From an uncultured Clostridium sp. (lineage in GTDB: Bacteria > Bacillota > Clostridia > Clostridiales > Clostridiaceae): a stretch of DNA of 64,000 nucleotides. Where the stretch lies: positions 1 through 64,000 of the forward strand of contig NZ_CAKVKB010000006.1 in the NCBI RefSeq assembly GCF_934754915.1, in the 5' to 3' direction. The translations under genes were made by a program, and so were the position numbers. Shown in pieces: positions 26,396 to 35,141 of the stretch (positions within the stretch are counted from its first letter, which is position 1; each line of letters starts with the position of its first letter). The notes below the pieces were generated by a model, which searched no databases, was not told the origin of the DNA, and saw only the letters and a list, made by a program, of their open reading frames with translations.

Positions 26396-27697
26396 TTGAA
26401 ACACTTTTTGAAATTTATAATTGTTTCTGTAACAATTATAGTTATAGCATTTATTTTGGTTAATATAACAGGCAGGTATAAAGTGGATATACTAGGAAGT
26501 AATATTAAATGGAGCATAGACAGCAAGAATTGCAAGAAAGCAGTGGATTTTGATAAAGATGATGAGAGAAATACATATATTGCTTATAGTGATTCAATAA
26601 GTGTGATGAGAGAAGATGGAAAAGAAAATATTCTTCTGAATGATTCATCATTAAATGTGGATAGAATGTTGTTTTATGATGGCAGGATTTATTATCTTTC
26701 TGATGATAAATTATATGTATACGATATTTATAAGGGAGAGAGCAAAGTAATATTGGATGAAATACCATATAAGGGTGATAATGTTGATAGAAGAATGATA
26801 ATAAAAGACTCTAAATTGCTTCTTTCTATAGGAAGTGCTACAAATTCGGGAATTGCGGATAATAATGAGGAATACAAAATAAATGAAATTCCTTATGATT
26901 TAACACCAATAAATATAACTTTGACAGGAAATAATTATGGGAAAAAGAAAACAGGACCTTTTATGCCTTATGGAAATTCAAGTTTAAAGGGGCAGAAGAT
27001 TAAGTGCAGAAATATCGCTAATAGTTCTGTTGTAGAAATAGATTTGAATTCTAATAAAACATCGCTATATGCATGTGGAATAAGAAACATAACAGGATGG
27101 GATATTAACAGTAACAACGAACTTATATGTATAGTAGGGGGAATGGAAAATAAGGGAGACAGACCTGTAAAAAGAGATTTTGATTATATATATAAAATAC
27201 AAAAAAACAATTGGTATGGATGGCCTGATTATAGCGGAGGAGATCCAATTGAATCACCACGTTTTAATGAAGAAAAACCTATAACGAGAATAATCGAAAA
27301 TCACCCTAATAAAAATGTACCTGGTCCTTTATATCAATTTGACCATGTAAGTTCGATGAGGTGTCTTGCTATAGATAAAAATAATGGGGTTTTAGGAAAA
27401 GATACCATGGTATATTATGATACAGATAGAAATGTAATTTCGTCATTAGACAATAATTTAATAATGAACAGACTTTTAAAATTGAAAGAAGATAGTATTA
27501 TTAAAGAAATAAAGATAAAAGATGATTCAATTTATATATTGGATAGTGGAGTGGGATGTATTTACAGACTAAATTCGATAGATGGAAGTTTCATGTTTAA
27601 TATTCCAAGAGTAATATTAATATTTATTTTGATGTTTCTTGGAAGTCTTGTATTTGTACTTATATATAAATACAATAATGGGAAAGTTAATAAGTAA
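26396..27697 (+). CDS. Membrane-anchored sorbosone/glucose-dehydrogenase-like beta-propeller
   Basis: 433 residues. A transmembrane helix at the N-terminus (about 6-25) and another at the C-terminus (about 404-425) bracket an extracytoplasmic domain. The segment IRNITGWDIN, followed by IYKIQKNNWYGWPDYSGGDP and a later YQFDHVSSMRCLAI, resembles the C-terminal part of soluble PQQ glucose dehydrogenase/sorbosone dehydrogenase propellers. The upstream blades are divergent, and I cannot confirm the PQQ or catalytic residues, so enzymatic activity is doubtful. GTG 26387 overlaps the GGGG ribosome site; TTG 26396 is preferred. It is divergent from spoVB. Confidence 0.7.
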   Translation: MKHFLKFIIVSVTIIVIAFILVNITGRYKVDILGSNIKWSIDSKNCKKAVDFDKDDERNTYIAYSDSISVMREDGKENILLNDSSLNVDRMLFYDGRIYYLSDDKLYVYDIYKGESKVILDEIPYKGDNVDRRMIIKDSKLLLSIGSATNSGIADNNEEYKINEIPYDLTPINITLTGNNYGKKKTGPFMPYGNSSLKGQKIKCRNIANSSVVEIDLNSNKTSLYACGIRNITGWDINSNNELICIVGGMENKGDRPVKRDFDYIYKIQKNNWYGWPDYSGGDPIESPRFNEEKPITRIIENHPNKNVPGPLYQFDHVSSMRCLAIDKNNGVLGKDTMVYYDTDRNVISSLDNNLIMNRLLKLKEDSIIKEIKIKDDSIYILDSGVGCIYRLNSIDGSFMFNIPRVILIFILMFLGSLVFVLIYKYNNGKVNK

Positions 27698-27717
27698 TAG
27701 AAAATGTATAGGTAAAA

Positions 27718-27780
27718 GAGATATATTAGTATGTTGATAAGTTTAAGGTCAGACATATTTGTATATCTCCTTTTTATTTT
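27718..27780 (+). terminator. Long-loop terminator after propeller gene
   Basis: GAGATATA (27718-27725) pairs with TATATCTC (27762-27769), with a minor inner stem, followed by TTTTTATTTT. Confidence 0.6.
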
Positions 27781-27961
27781 ACAGAAAGGTAAATTAGAGA
27801 CAATTTAAATGCAATTTCAATTTTGTAATATATACATATTAAATTAATTTTTGAGAAATTATATTCTAATTATTTGAAAAAGTTAAATAATATGGTAAAA
27901 TAATGATGAGGGTTAAAATGAGAATAAAGGTAAAATGGTATAATAAATAAGGGTGAGAAAA

Positions 27962-28516
27962 ATGGGGAAAACAATTATAATAAATTTAGAAAAAGTAAAT
28001 ATTAATGGAGATGTGCTGGATGTAGGCGAAAAAAATTTTGGCATCATATATAATCTGACCAAAGATGTTCAAGAAGAACTCAGTCTTGATTATGTAGATG
28101 AAGAAACTGATGTTAAAATGAAAGAAAATGCTTATGATACTTGTACATTTTTTTTTGAACTTAATAAGATATGGACATCTGTAGAAAAAGAAAAAATAAT
28201 AAAAAAAGTATATAAATATATAAAACAAAATGGGGAAATATTAATATGGGATATTAATAAGGAAAGAGCAAAGGTTTTTAATAATAAGATAAAAATAATA
28301 CTTCCAAAAGGTAATATAAAAGAATTTACTTTTAAGAATTCAAATATATTGACGTCATCAAATGCAGAGGAGACAAAAAAAATCCTTGAAAAATATTTCA
28401 ATATAGAAGAAACTAAAACATGGGAAGATATTTTTTTCATAAGAGGAAAAAAATTAGGGACAAATGCTAAAAAAGAGGAGAAAGACGAAAATGAAAGTTT
28501 TACTTACAGCCATTAA
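27962..28516 (+). CDS. Methyltransferase-like protein (degenerate class I fold)
   Basis: 184 residues. The opening strand-loop GDVLDVGEKNFGIIY resembles the SAM-binding motif I of class I methyltransferases. YDTCTFFFELNKIW and NGEILIWDINK fit motifs II-IV of the same fold. The chain is short, and several positions are atypical, so activity is uncertain. The ATG at 27962 follows AAGGGTGAG; GTG 27953 is part of that ribosome site. Its last 26 nt overlap the downstream radical-SAM gene, so the two are translationally coupled and probably function together. Confidence 0.65.
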   Translation: MGKTIIINLEKVNINGDVLDVGEKNFGIIYNLTKDVQEELSLDYVDEETDVKMKENAYDTCTFFFELNKIWTSVEKEKIIKKVYKYIKQNGEILIWDINKERAKVFNNKIKIILPKGNIKEFTFKNSNILTSSNAEETKKILEKYFNIEETKTWEDIFFIRGKKLGTNAKKEEKDENESFTYSH

Positions 28517-30152
28517 CTCGAAATATATACACAGCAATCTTGCTGTAAGATATTTAAAGAGTTTTACAAATGATTTGGATTATGAAGGAAAGATAAGAGA
28601 ATTTACTATCAATGACAGAGAAGAGAGAATTCTTGAAGAAATAATTAGAGAAAAGCCAGATATAGTTGCTTTCTCTACATATATATGGAATGTTGAAATG
28701 ATTTCAAGAATTTCAAATCTTATAAAGAAAGTTGATTCAAGAATTGAAATATTATATGGAGGTCCTGAAGTTTCTTTTGATTCAAGGGCATTTCTCAAGA
28801 AAAACATAGGAGAATATGTGATTGAAGGTGAAGGGGAAAAAACATATAGGGATTTTATATTATACAAATTAGGAGAAAAACAAATTGAGCAGGTAAGGGG
28901 ACTTCATTATAAGAAAGATGGTCAAGTATTTTCTAATGAAAGAAGACCACTAATGAATATGGATGAAATAGTATTTCCATATGAAAAAGATGAAGATTTA
29001 AGCAATAAAATTGTTTATTATGAGGCATCAAGAGGGTGTCCATTTAATTGCAAGTACTGTCTTTCATCAACAAGTCATGGAGTTCGTTTTTTAAATACAG
29101 ATAGAGTGCGTAAAGAGCTTAAGTATTTTATAGACAAAAAGGTAAGGCTTGTAAAATTTGTGGATCGTACATTTAACTGTAATCATAGATTTGCTATGGA
29201 TATATGGAAATACCTTATTGAAGCAGATACAGATACTCAGTTTCATTTTGAAATATCAGCTGATATTTTGAAAGATTCAGAAATAGAACTTCTTTCAAAA
29301 GCTCCAGAGGGAAGATTTCAATTTGAAGTGGGTGTTCAGACCACAAATGATGATGTTTTAAGAAATATAAATCGTTTTGTTAATTTTAGTGATATAAAAG
29401 AAAAAGTTGAAGAACTTATGTCTATAAAAAATATAAAGCAGCATCTTGATCTTATAGCTGGTCTTCCAGGAGAAGATTATGCATCATTTAGAAGATCTTT
29501 TAATGATGTTTATAGTATAAGACCTGAAGAGATACAGCTGGGATTTCTAAAGCTTCTTAAAGGGTCTTCTATGAGAGAAGAAGCTGAAGCATATGGAATG
29601 AAATATTCGCCATACCCTCCATATGAAATATTAAAAACAAATCTTGTGAGTTACGAAGAAATGATTAAACTGAAAAAAATAGAAGCTATGGTAGACAAAT
29701 ATTATAATTCAGGTAAATTTGATCATATAATAAAATATTTTGAACAAAAGTTTGATACACCATTTGACTTCTATTACGAACTGGGAATGTTTTTTGAGAA
29801 TAAGGGATATTTTAATAAAAATATAGGAAATATAGAATATTATAAGGTGTTTTTAGATTTTGCAGAAGAAGTTTTAAAAGAAAATAGTAAAACAGTTAAT
29901 GAAATAGTAAAATTTAATTATCTTCTATATTATAAAAATAGAGGGTTGCCAGACTTTTTAAGAAGTAATCTTACAAAAGAAGAAGAAAAGCAAATAAAAG
30001 TTGATCTTAGAGAAAGATATTCTTTTAAAGAATATCATATTGAAAAATTCAACATAGACTTAGATAAGTATGTGGAAAATGGCAGTATAGAAGAAAAAAT
30101 ATCATGTTATTTATTTGATAGTCATGGAACATACATAAATGTTGGTATATAA
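28491..30152 (+). CDS. B12-binding radical SAM protein with DUF4080
   Basis: About 553 residues. An N-terminal cobalamin-binding Rossmann domain (about 1-130; ILYGGPEVS and VIEGEGEKT are typical) is followed by a radical SAM barrel. The 4Fe-4S motif is SRGCPFNCKYCLSS (CxxxCxxC). A C-terminal extension (about 370-553) matches what is usually called DUF4080. Class-B-type enzymes of this group are often methyltransferases or perform uncharacterised chemistry; the substrate is unknown. A GAGGAG ribosome site sets ATG 28491, inside the end of the methyltransferase-like gene. Confidence 0.88.
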   Translation: MKVLLTAINSKYIHSNLAVRYLKSFTNDLDYEGKIREFTINDREERILEEIIREKPDIVAFSTYIWNVEMISRISNLIKKVDSRIEILYGGPEVSFDSRAFLKKNIGEYVIEGEGEKTYRDFILYKLGEKQIEQVRGLHYKKDGQVFSNERRPLMNMDEIVFPYEKDEDLSNKIVYYEASRGCPFNCKYCLSSTSHGVRFLNTDRVRKELKYFIDKKVRLVKFVDRTFNCNHRFAMDIWKYLIEADTDTQFHFEISADILKDSEIELLSKAPEGRFQFEVGVQTTNDDVLRNINRFVNFSDIKEKVEELMSIKNIKQHLDLIAGLPGEDYASFRRSFNDVYSIRPEEIQLGFLKLLKGSSMREEAEAYGMKYSPYPPYEILKTNLVSYEEMIKLKKIEAMVDKYYNSGKFDHIIKYFEQKFDTPFDFYYELGMFFENKGYFNKNIGNIEYYKVFLDFAEEVLKENSKTVNEIVKFNYLLYYKNRGLPDFLRSNLTKEEEKQIKVDLRERYSFKEYHIEKFNIDLDKYVENGSIEEKISCYLFDSHGTYINVGI

Positions 30153-30238
30153 ATAATATTCAAAAGAATTAAAAAAAAATCAATATTTATGGAAAAAATA
30201 GAAGGAGATTCACATATATTAAGCGAATTAATAAATAT

Positions 30239-30266
30239 AAAAGAAGCACGTATATTCTTTTTTGGT
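30239..30266 (+). terminator. Weak AT-rich terminator before V-ATPase operon
   Basis: AAAAAGAA pairs with TTCTTTTT around a 9-nt loop and ends in T. It is almost entirely A-T, so it may not be functional. Confidence 0.4.
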
Positions 30267-30275
30267 TTAAATTGT

Positions 30276-30304
30276 TGAAAAATACACATGGAATGTGTAT
30301 AATA
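30276..30304 (+). promoter_or_regulatory. Promoter of the V-ATPase operon
   Basis: TTGAAA (30276-30281) and TATAAT (30299-30304) are exactly 17 nt apart. The spacer and -10 contain the inverted repeat TACACAT-GGA-ATGTGTA (about 30284-30300), a possible operator. The expected start near 30311 leaves about an 80-nt leader. Confidence 0.75.
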
Positions 30305-30391
30305 AAAATGATAACAAAGTAATTAATACTATATAAAGTATTAATATATATTATTTTCTTTTTACATTGAGGCGTTAAAGGTGGTGAGATT

Positions 30392-30718
30392 TTGGCATTA
30401 GAAGCAATCGAAGAAATTAAACAAACTGAAGCAAAAGCTAAGGATATTGTTAAAAATGCAAATGCTGAAGCAAAAGAAATTGTTCAAAAAGCTATAGCTG
30501 AAGCAGGAAAGCAATATGATGAAGTTTTAGCCAAAGCAAAGGAAAAAGCTGATAAGCTTATAAACGAAGCTGTCGATATGGGAAATAAAGAAGCTGAACC
30601 TATATTGGCAAAAGGGAAAAAGGAAGCAGAAGATATATTAAATGTATCTCAAGACAAAAAACTTAATGCTATAAAATTAGTAGTTGAGAGGATAGTGAAG
30701 ATTCATGGCAATAGTTAA
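30392..30718 (+). CDS. ntpF: V-type ATPase peripheral-stalk subunit (NtpF/AtpH-like)
   Basis: 108 residues, nearly all predicted coiled coil rich in Ala, Lys and Glu with alanine-lysine heptads. This is the peripheral stalk (stator) partner of subunit E, named NtpF in E. hirae (G or H in other schemes). It is the first gene of the operon, as in E. hirae ntpFIKECGABD. TTG 30392 follows GGTGGTGAG. It overlaps ntpI by 14 nt. Confidence 0.85.
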   Translation: MALEAIEEIKQTEAKAKDIVKNANAEAKEIVQKAIAEAGKQYDEVLAKAKEKADKLINEAVDMGNKEAEPILAKGKKEAEDILNVSQDKKLNAIKLVVERIVKIHGNS

Positions 30719-32663
30719 AATGAATAAATTCACTTTGTTAGCCTTTGAATCAAAAAAGGAAGAGTTACTTGAAAGACTACAGAGTTTTTCAAATGCAGAA
30801 TTTATCGATCTTCAAGATGAAACAATTTTAGAAGAAAGTGAAGTTCTTAAAGATTTAACTAAAGATGTAGTTGATTCTGATGTTGCAAAGTGGGAAGAGC
30901 AATTATCAAAGGTTAAATTTGCCCTACAGTTTTTACAAGACTATGTGCCTAAACAATCTGCACTTAAAGTTTTACGTACAGAAAAACTTTCATTGAGCTT
31001 AAGCGAACTTGAAAGCAAAGTAAAACTAAGCAAGTGGGAAGAAATATACAACAAGGTTAAATCAAAAGATGATGAGTTAACTAAGTTGGAAAATGAAAAA
31101 ACGAAGTTACAAGGTATTGTACAAAGTTTACAGCCATATAAAGACTTCGATGCACCTTTAGGTTCATTAAAAGAACTTGAAGAAACTGTATATTTCTTAG
31201 GAAGTGTTGCAAATCAATATGAAGAAGCTTTAAATAGTGAGTTGACTGACTGCTATGTTGAAGTAGTATCTAAAGATAATCAAGATACATATTTCTTTGC
31301 ATTATGCAACAAAGACTATGCTGAAAATTCATCTGAAATATTAAGAGGGTTTGGATTTACTCCTTTTAAAACAGAAGAAAAAGAAACTCCTTTGAAATTA
31401 ATACATGATTATAATGAAAGAGTTTCTTTAATTGACTCAGATAAGTTCATCATAAAAGAAGAACTAGCTGGATATGATGAAGAATTGAAAAAATTACAAT
31501 TAGCATATGAGTACTATAACAACCTTGTAGGAAGAAAAAATGTTACAACTAAGTTCTTAAAAACTGATAGTGTGTCTTTAATCCAAGGATGGGTACCTGC
31601 TAAGTATAATGAAAAATTTACTAAGATTGCTGACGAAGTTTTAGGTGAAGATTATTACTTAAACTTTGAAGATGTAAAAGAGGAAGAAATTGATGACGTT
31701 CCTGTAGCATTAGAAAATAACGCGTTAAATTCAGCGTTTGAGGATGTTACATCAATGTATGCATTACCAAAGTACAATGAGATTGACCCAACACCATTGG
31801 TTACACCATTCTATCTAATATTCTTTGGAATGATGGTTGCCGATATGGGATATGGACTTCTTATGTTTATATGTACATTACTTGCACTTAAATTCTTGCA
31901 TTTTGATGATGGAATGAAGAAAATGATTAAATTCTTCCATTATTTAAGCTACCCAACATTTGCTTTTGGGGCAGTTTATGGAGCGTTCTTTGGAGATTTA
32001 TTCAAAGATCAGTTGCCAAGACTTTTTGATACTAGTACTGATGTTATGAGCATTTTAGCATTATCAGTAGCATTTGGTGCAATACAGATATTATTTGCTT
32101 TATTTATAAAAGCTTATGTTTTAATAAAGTTAGGAAAACCTATGGATGCATTAATGGATTCAGGCTCATGGTTACTTATATTGGTTTCTCTTGGGTTACT
32201 TGCAGCAGGTATGATGTTAGATATACCAGTATGTGCTACAATTGGTAAATACGGCTCTATTTTAGGTGCTATAGCAATTGTACTTACACAAGGAAGAAGT
32301 GCTAAGAGTGCTGGTGGTAAAGTAGGTTCTGGATTATATGAATTATATGGAATAACAAGTTATGTTGGAGACTTAGTTTCTTATACAAGACTTATGGCTA
32401 TAGGATTATCAGGAGGATCTATTGCTGGTGCCGTTAATATGATTGTAGAAATGATACCGGGTCCAATAGGTGTATTTTTAATAGGTCCATTAATATTCGT
32501 AATATTCCAGACAGTAAACTTATTATTATCGTTATTAAGTGGATATGTTCATACATTAAGATTAACTTATGTTGAATATTTCGGAAAGTTCTATGATGGT
32601 GGAGGAAAAGCCTTCAAACCATTTGAAACACAAAATGAATATATTAATTTAACAAGAGAGTAG
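30705..32663 (+). CDS. ntpI: V-type ATPase subunit I (a-type)
   Basis: 652 residues, full length. The N-terminal half (about 1-350) is soluble with coiled coil and anchors the stators. The C-terminal half has 7-8 transmembrane helices forming the ion half-channels next to the K ring. The segment PFYLIFFGMMVADMGYG marks the start of the membrane domain, and the essential Arg is expected in the SYTRLMAIGLSGG helix. Its start overlaps the previous gene, implying coupled translation. Confidence 0.95.
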   Translation: MAIVKMNKFTLLAFESKKEELLERLQSFSNAEFIDLQDETILEESEVLKDLTKDVVDSDVAKWEEQLSKVKFALQFLQDYVPKQSALKVLRTEKLSLSLSELESKVKLSKWEEIYNKVKSKDDELTKLENEKTKLQGIVQSLQPYKDFDAPLGSLKELEETVYFLGSVANQYEEALNSELTDCYVEVVSKDNQDTYFFALCNKDYAENSSEILRGFGFTPFKTEEKETPLKLIHDYNERVSLIDSDKFIIKEELAGYDEELKKLQLAYEYYNNLVGRKNVTTKFLKTDSVSLIQGWVPAKYNEKFTKIADEVLGEDYYLNFEDVKEEEIDDVPVALENNALNSAFEDVTSMYALPKYNEIDPTPLVTPFYLIFFGMMVADMGYGLLMFICTLLALKFLHFDDGMKKMIKFFHYLSYPTFAFGAVYGAFFGDLFKDQLPRLFDTSTDVMSILALSVAFGAIQILFALFIKAYVLIKLGKPMDALMDSGSWLLILVSLGLLAAGMMLDIPVCATIGKYGSILGAIAIVLTQGRSAKSAGGKVGSGLYELYGITSYVGDLVSYTRLMAIGLSGGSIAGAVNMIVEMIPGPIGVFLIGPLIFVIFQTVNLLLSLLSGYVHTLRLTYVEYFGKFYDGGGKAFKPFETQNEYINLTRE

Positions 32664-32675
32664 GAGGATTTTAAA

Positions 32676-33170
32676 ATGGAAATGAGTTGGATTAACTATT
32701 TCGTAGAAAATTTTGGAGGAATGGTATTTGGTGCACTAGGAGTTGCACTTGCAGTAGGTATGTCAGGTGTTGGTTCTGCTAAAGGTGTTGGTATTGTTGG
32801 TCAAAGCGCGGCAAGTTTATTAGCAGAACAACCAGAGAAATTTGGTAAAGCATTAGTTCTTGAATTATTACCAGGTACACAAGGTCTTTATGGATTCGTT
32901 ATTGGATTATTAGCATTTTTCCAATTAAGTGGTGATACTACATTAGCTCAAGGTTTATACTTATTATTTGCTTGTTTACCAATTGCTATTGCTGGTTTAT
33001 GGTCAGCTATTGCTCAAGGTAAAGCTGCTGCTGCTGGTATTCAAATCTTAGCTAAAAATCCAGAACATACAACAAAAGGTATGGTATTAGCTGCCATGGT
33101 TGAAACTTATGCATTATTAGGATTCGTTGTATCATTCTTATTAGTTAATGCTGCATCAACTGTTGCATAG
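32676..33170 (+). CDS. ntpK: V-type ATPase subunit K, sodium-type rotor ring
   Basis: 164 residues, a duplicated hairpin with four transmembrane helices as in E. hirae NtpK. Compared with E. hirae numbering plus 4, all side-chain ligands of Na+ are present: Thr68 and Gln69 and Tyr72 (PGTQGLYG), Gln114 (AIAQGKAA) and Glu143 (AMVETYA), with Leu65 for the backbone carbonyl. The ring is therefore predicted to bind Na+ rather than H+. GGAGG lies 8 nt before the start. It sits between ntpI and ntpE in the canonical order. Confidence 0.95.
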   Translation: MEMSWINYFVENFGGMVFGALGVALAVGMSGVGSAKGVGIVGQSAASLLAEQPEKFGKALVLELLPGTQGLYGFVIGLLAFFQLSGDTTLAQGLYLLFACLPIAIAGLWSAIAQGKAAAAGIQILAKNPEHTTKGMVLAAMVETYALLGFVVSFLLVNAASTVA

Positions 33171-33215
33171 TAAAAATAGTTTTGGTTAGTAGTATTAAGA
33201 TGAGGATGTGAGTAA

Positions 33216-33806
33216 ATGTCTAATTTAAGTAATTTAACTTCTAAAATCTTAAAGGATGCAGAAGATAAAAAGGCAGTCATCTTAAACGATGCAGAGAATG
33301 AAAAAAACAAAATTCTCAGCAAGAAACAAACAGAAGCCAGTGCAGTTGAAAAGACTATGCTGGAAAAAGCTGAAAGAGAAGCTGCATCTAGAAAAGATAG
33401 AATCATTTCAGGAGCACAATTACATGCTAGAAATGAAAAATTAGAAGCAAAACAAAAAGTTATAAGCGAAATATTTAAAACAAGTATTACTGAACTTTCT
33501 AATTGTTCTGCATCTGATTTAAAAGAATTTATTAAAGAATCAATTTTAAACAGTGCAATCGAAGGTGAACAAAACCTTATATTAAATGCAAAAGGAAAGA
33601 AAGTAGTTGATGAAACTTTTGTAGCAGAAATCAACAAAGAACTTGGTAAAAAGGCTGTTATAAAAATGAGTGAAAACACAGGCGATTTTGAAGGTGGATT
33701 CATTTTAGAAAAAGATGGCATAGAAATAAATAATACTTTTGAAGCTTTAGTAACTTCAATAAAGGATGATTTAAGTTTAGAAGTAGCAAGAGTGTTGTTT
33801 AGTTAA
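33216..33806 (+). CDS. ntpE: V-type ATPase subunit E
   Basis: 196 residues. A long N-terminal helix (about 1-90, Lys/Glu/Ala-rich) pairs with NtpF to form the peripheral stalk, and the C-terminal globular domain contacts the catalytic head. The pattern of a charged helix followed by a compact domain ending in EVARVLF is typical. The GAGGATGTGAG ribosome site precedes it. Confidence 0.9.
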   Translation: MSNLSNLTSKILKDAEDKKAVILNDAENEKNKILSKKQTEASAVEKTMLEKAEREAASRKDRIISGAQLHARNEKLEAKQKVISEIFKTSITELSNCSASDLKEFIKESILNSAIEGEQNLILNAKGKKVVDETFVAEINKELGKKAVIKMSENTGDFEGGFILEKDGIEINNTFEALVTSIKDDLSLEVARVLFS

Positions 33807-33818
33807 GGAGGTTAACTG

Positions 33819-34820
33819 ATGGATGAAATGCAATTTAGTCAGGTTATACCTAGAATTAGAGTATACGAGACAAAACTCCTTGATAAAGCAAAAATAGACA
33901 GAATGATAGATTCACATTCTGCTGAAGAAGTATTAAAAGTTCTTCAGGAAACAGAGTATGCCAATGTTATGACAAATGTTAAGAGGGCAGAGGATTATGA
34001 AGTAATTTTAGGTGGAGAATTAAAAAGATTATTTACTGTAATGTACGACATAAGCCCTGTAAAATCTCTTGTTGATTTAATGAGTATAAAGTATGATTAT
34101 CAAAATATAAAAGTAATTTTAAAAGGTATGTTTTTAAAGAAAGATTTTTCATATCTTTTGATTCCTGTTGGAACAATTGAAGGCAATTCATTAAAGAATA
34201 TGATAGAAAATGGAAATCTTTCAGAACTTCCCCATTTAATGAGAGAAGGAGTAGAAGAAGTAAAGCTTTCTTTTGAAAATACTAATGACCCACAGGTTAT
34301 TGATATTATATTAGATAAATATATGTTTAAATCATTAGTTGAAATCAAAAATGAGATTAATGACAGATTTGTTACTAAATATGTAGATGCTTTAATAGAT
34401 TCTACAAATTTAAAGACTCTTTTGAGAGTTAAAAAGCAAAACAAAGGCAGAGAATTCTTTGCTTCTGTTATTATTGAAGGAGGATCTATAGATAAAGATA
34501 AGTTAATTAGTATGCTTAATGATGCTGCTGAAAACATATCAACAAAGCTTGCTTATACAGATTATGCTGAATTTATAAGAAGCGGTATAGAATACTATAC
34601 TAAGACTGGTTCAGTAAGTTTATTAGAAAAACTTGCAGATAACTATGTTATGGATATGATGAAAGAAGCTAAAATAATACCATTTGGTGTTGAGCCATTA
34701 TTAGCTTATATTTATGCTAAAGAAACAGAAATCAAGATTATTAGAATCATAATGGTTGGTAAACTCAATAATATTTCTGCGGAAGTAGTAAGAGAAAGGC
34801 TGCGTGATATTTATGTTTAA
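33819..34820 (+). CDS. ntpC: V-type ATPase subunit C (d-type)
   Basis: 333 residues, the size of NtpC/subunit d. It is a cap-like, mostly helical subunit that couples the central shaft (D and G subunits) to the K ring. The repeat-like helical architecture and the FSQVIPRIRVYETKLL start are characteristic. AAGGAGG precedes the ATG at 8 nt. It overlaps the following small gene by 8 nt or more. Confidence 0.92.
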   Translation: MDEMQFSQVIPRIRVYETKLLDKAKIDRMIDSHSAEEVLKVLQETEYANVMTNVKRAEDYEVILGGELKRLFTVMYDISPVKSLVDLMSIKYDYQNIKVILKGMFLKKDFSYLLIPVGTIEGNSLKNMIENGNLSELPHLMREGVEEVKLSFENTNDPQVIDIILDKYMFKSLVEIKNEINDRFVTKYVDALIDSTNLKTLLRVKKQNKGREFFASVIIEGGSIDKDKLISMLNDAAENISTKLAYTDYAEFIRSGIEYYTKTGSVSLLEKLADNYVMDMMKEAKIIPFGVEPLLAYIYAKETEIKIIRIIMVGKLNNISAEVVRERLRDIYV

Positions 34821-35124
34821 GAAAATAGGTGTAGTTGGAGATAAGGATTCTGTTTTAGCTTTCAAAGCACTTGGAATTGATGTGTTTCCAGTAGTTGAAA
34901 ATAGCGAAGCAAGAAAAACTATCGATACATTAGCTAAAAATGACTACGCAGTTATCTTCGTGACTGAGCAGGTTGCACAAAATATCGAAGAAACTATTGA
35001 AAGATATAATAAAGCAGTACTTCCAGCTATTATATTAATACCAGGAAATCAAGGATCACTTAATATAGGTATGCAGAGAATCAGCGATAATGTTGAAAAA
35101 GCTGTCGGCATGAATATTTTATAG
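34813..35124 (+). CDS. ntpG: V-type ATPase subunit F-type (NtpG)
   Basis: 103 residues from ATG 34813 (GTG 34804 is an alternative with a similar ribosome site). It starts FKKIGVVGDKDSVLAFKALG, the hallmark of the small Rossmann-like F subunit of the central stalk (NtpG in E. hirae). The end is IGMQRISDNVEKAVGMNIL. It overlaps ntpC. Confidence 0.92.
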   Translation: MFKKIGVVGDKDSVLAFKALGIDVFPVVENSEARKTIDTLAKNDYAVIFVTEQVAQNIEETIERYNKAVLPAIILIPGNQGSLNIGMQRISDNVEKAVGMNIL

Positions 35125-35141
35125 AAAGGTAGGTTAGTGCG

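Noticed and set aside
33107..33721. 204-codon minus-strand ORF over ntpE
   Set aside because: Antisense shadow of a well-supported V-ATPase gene.
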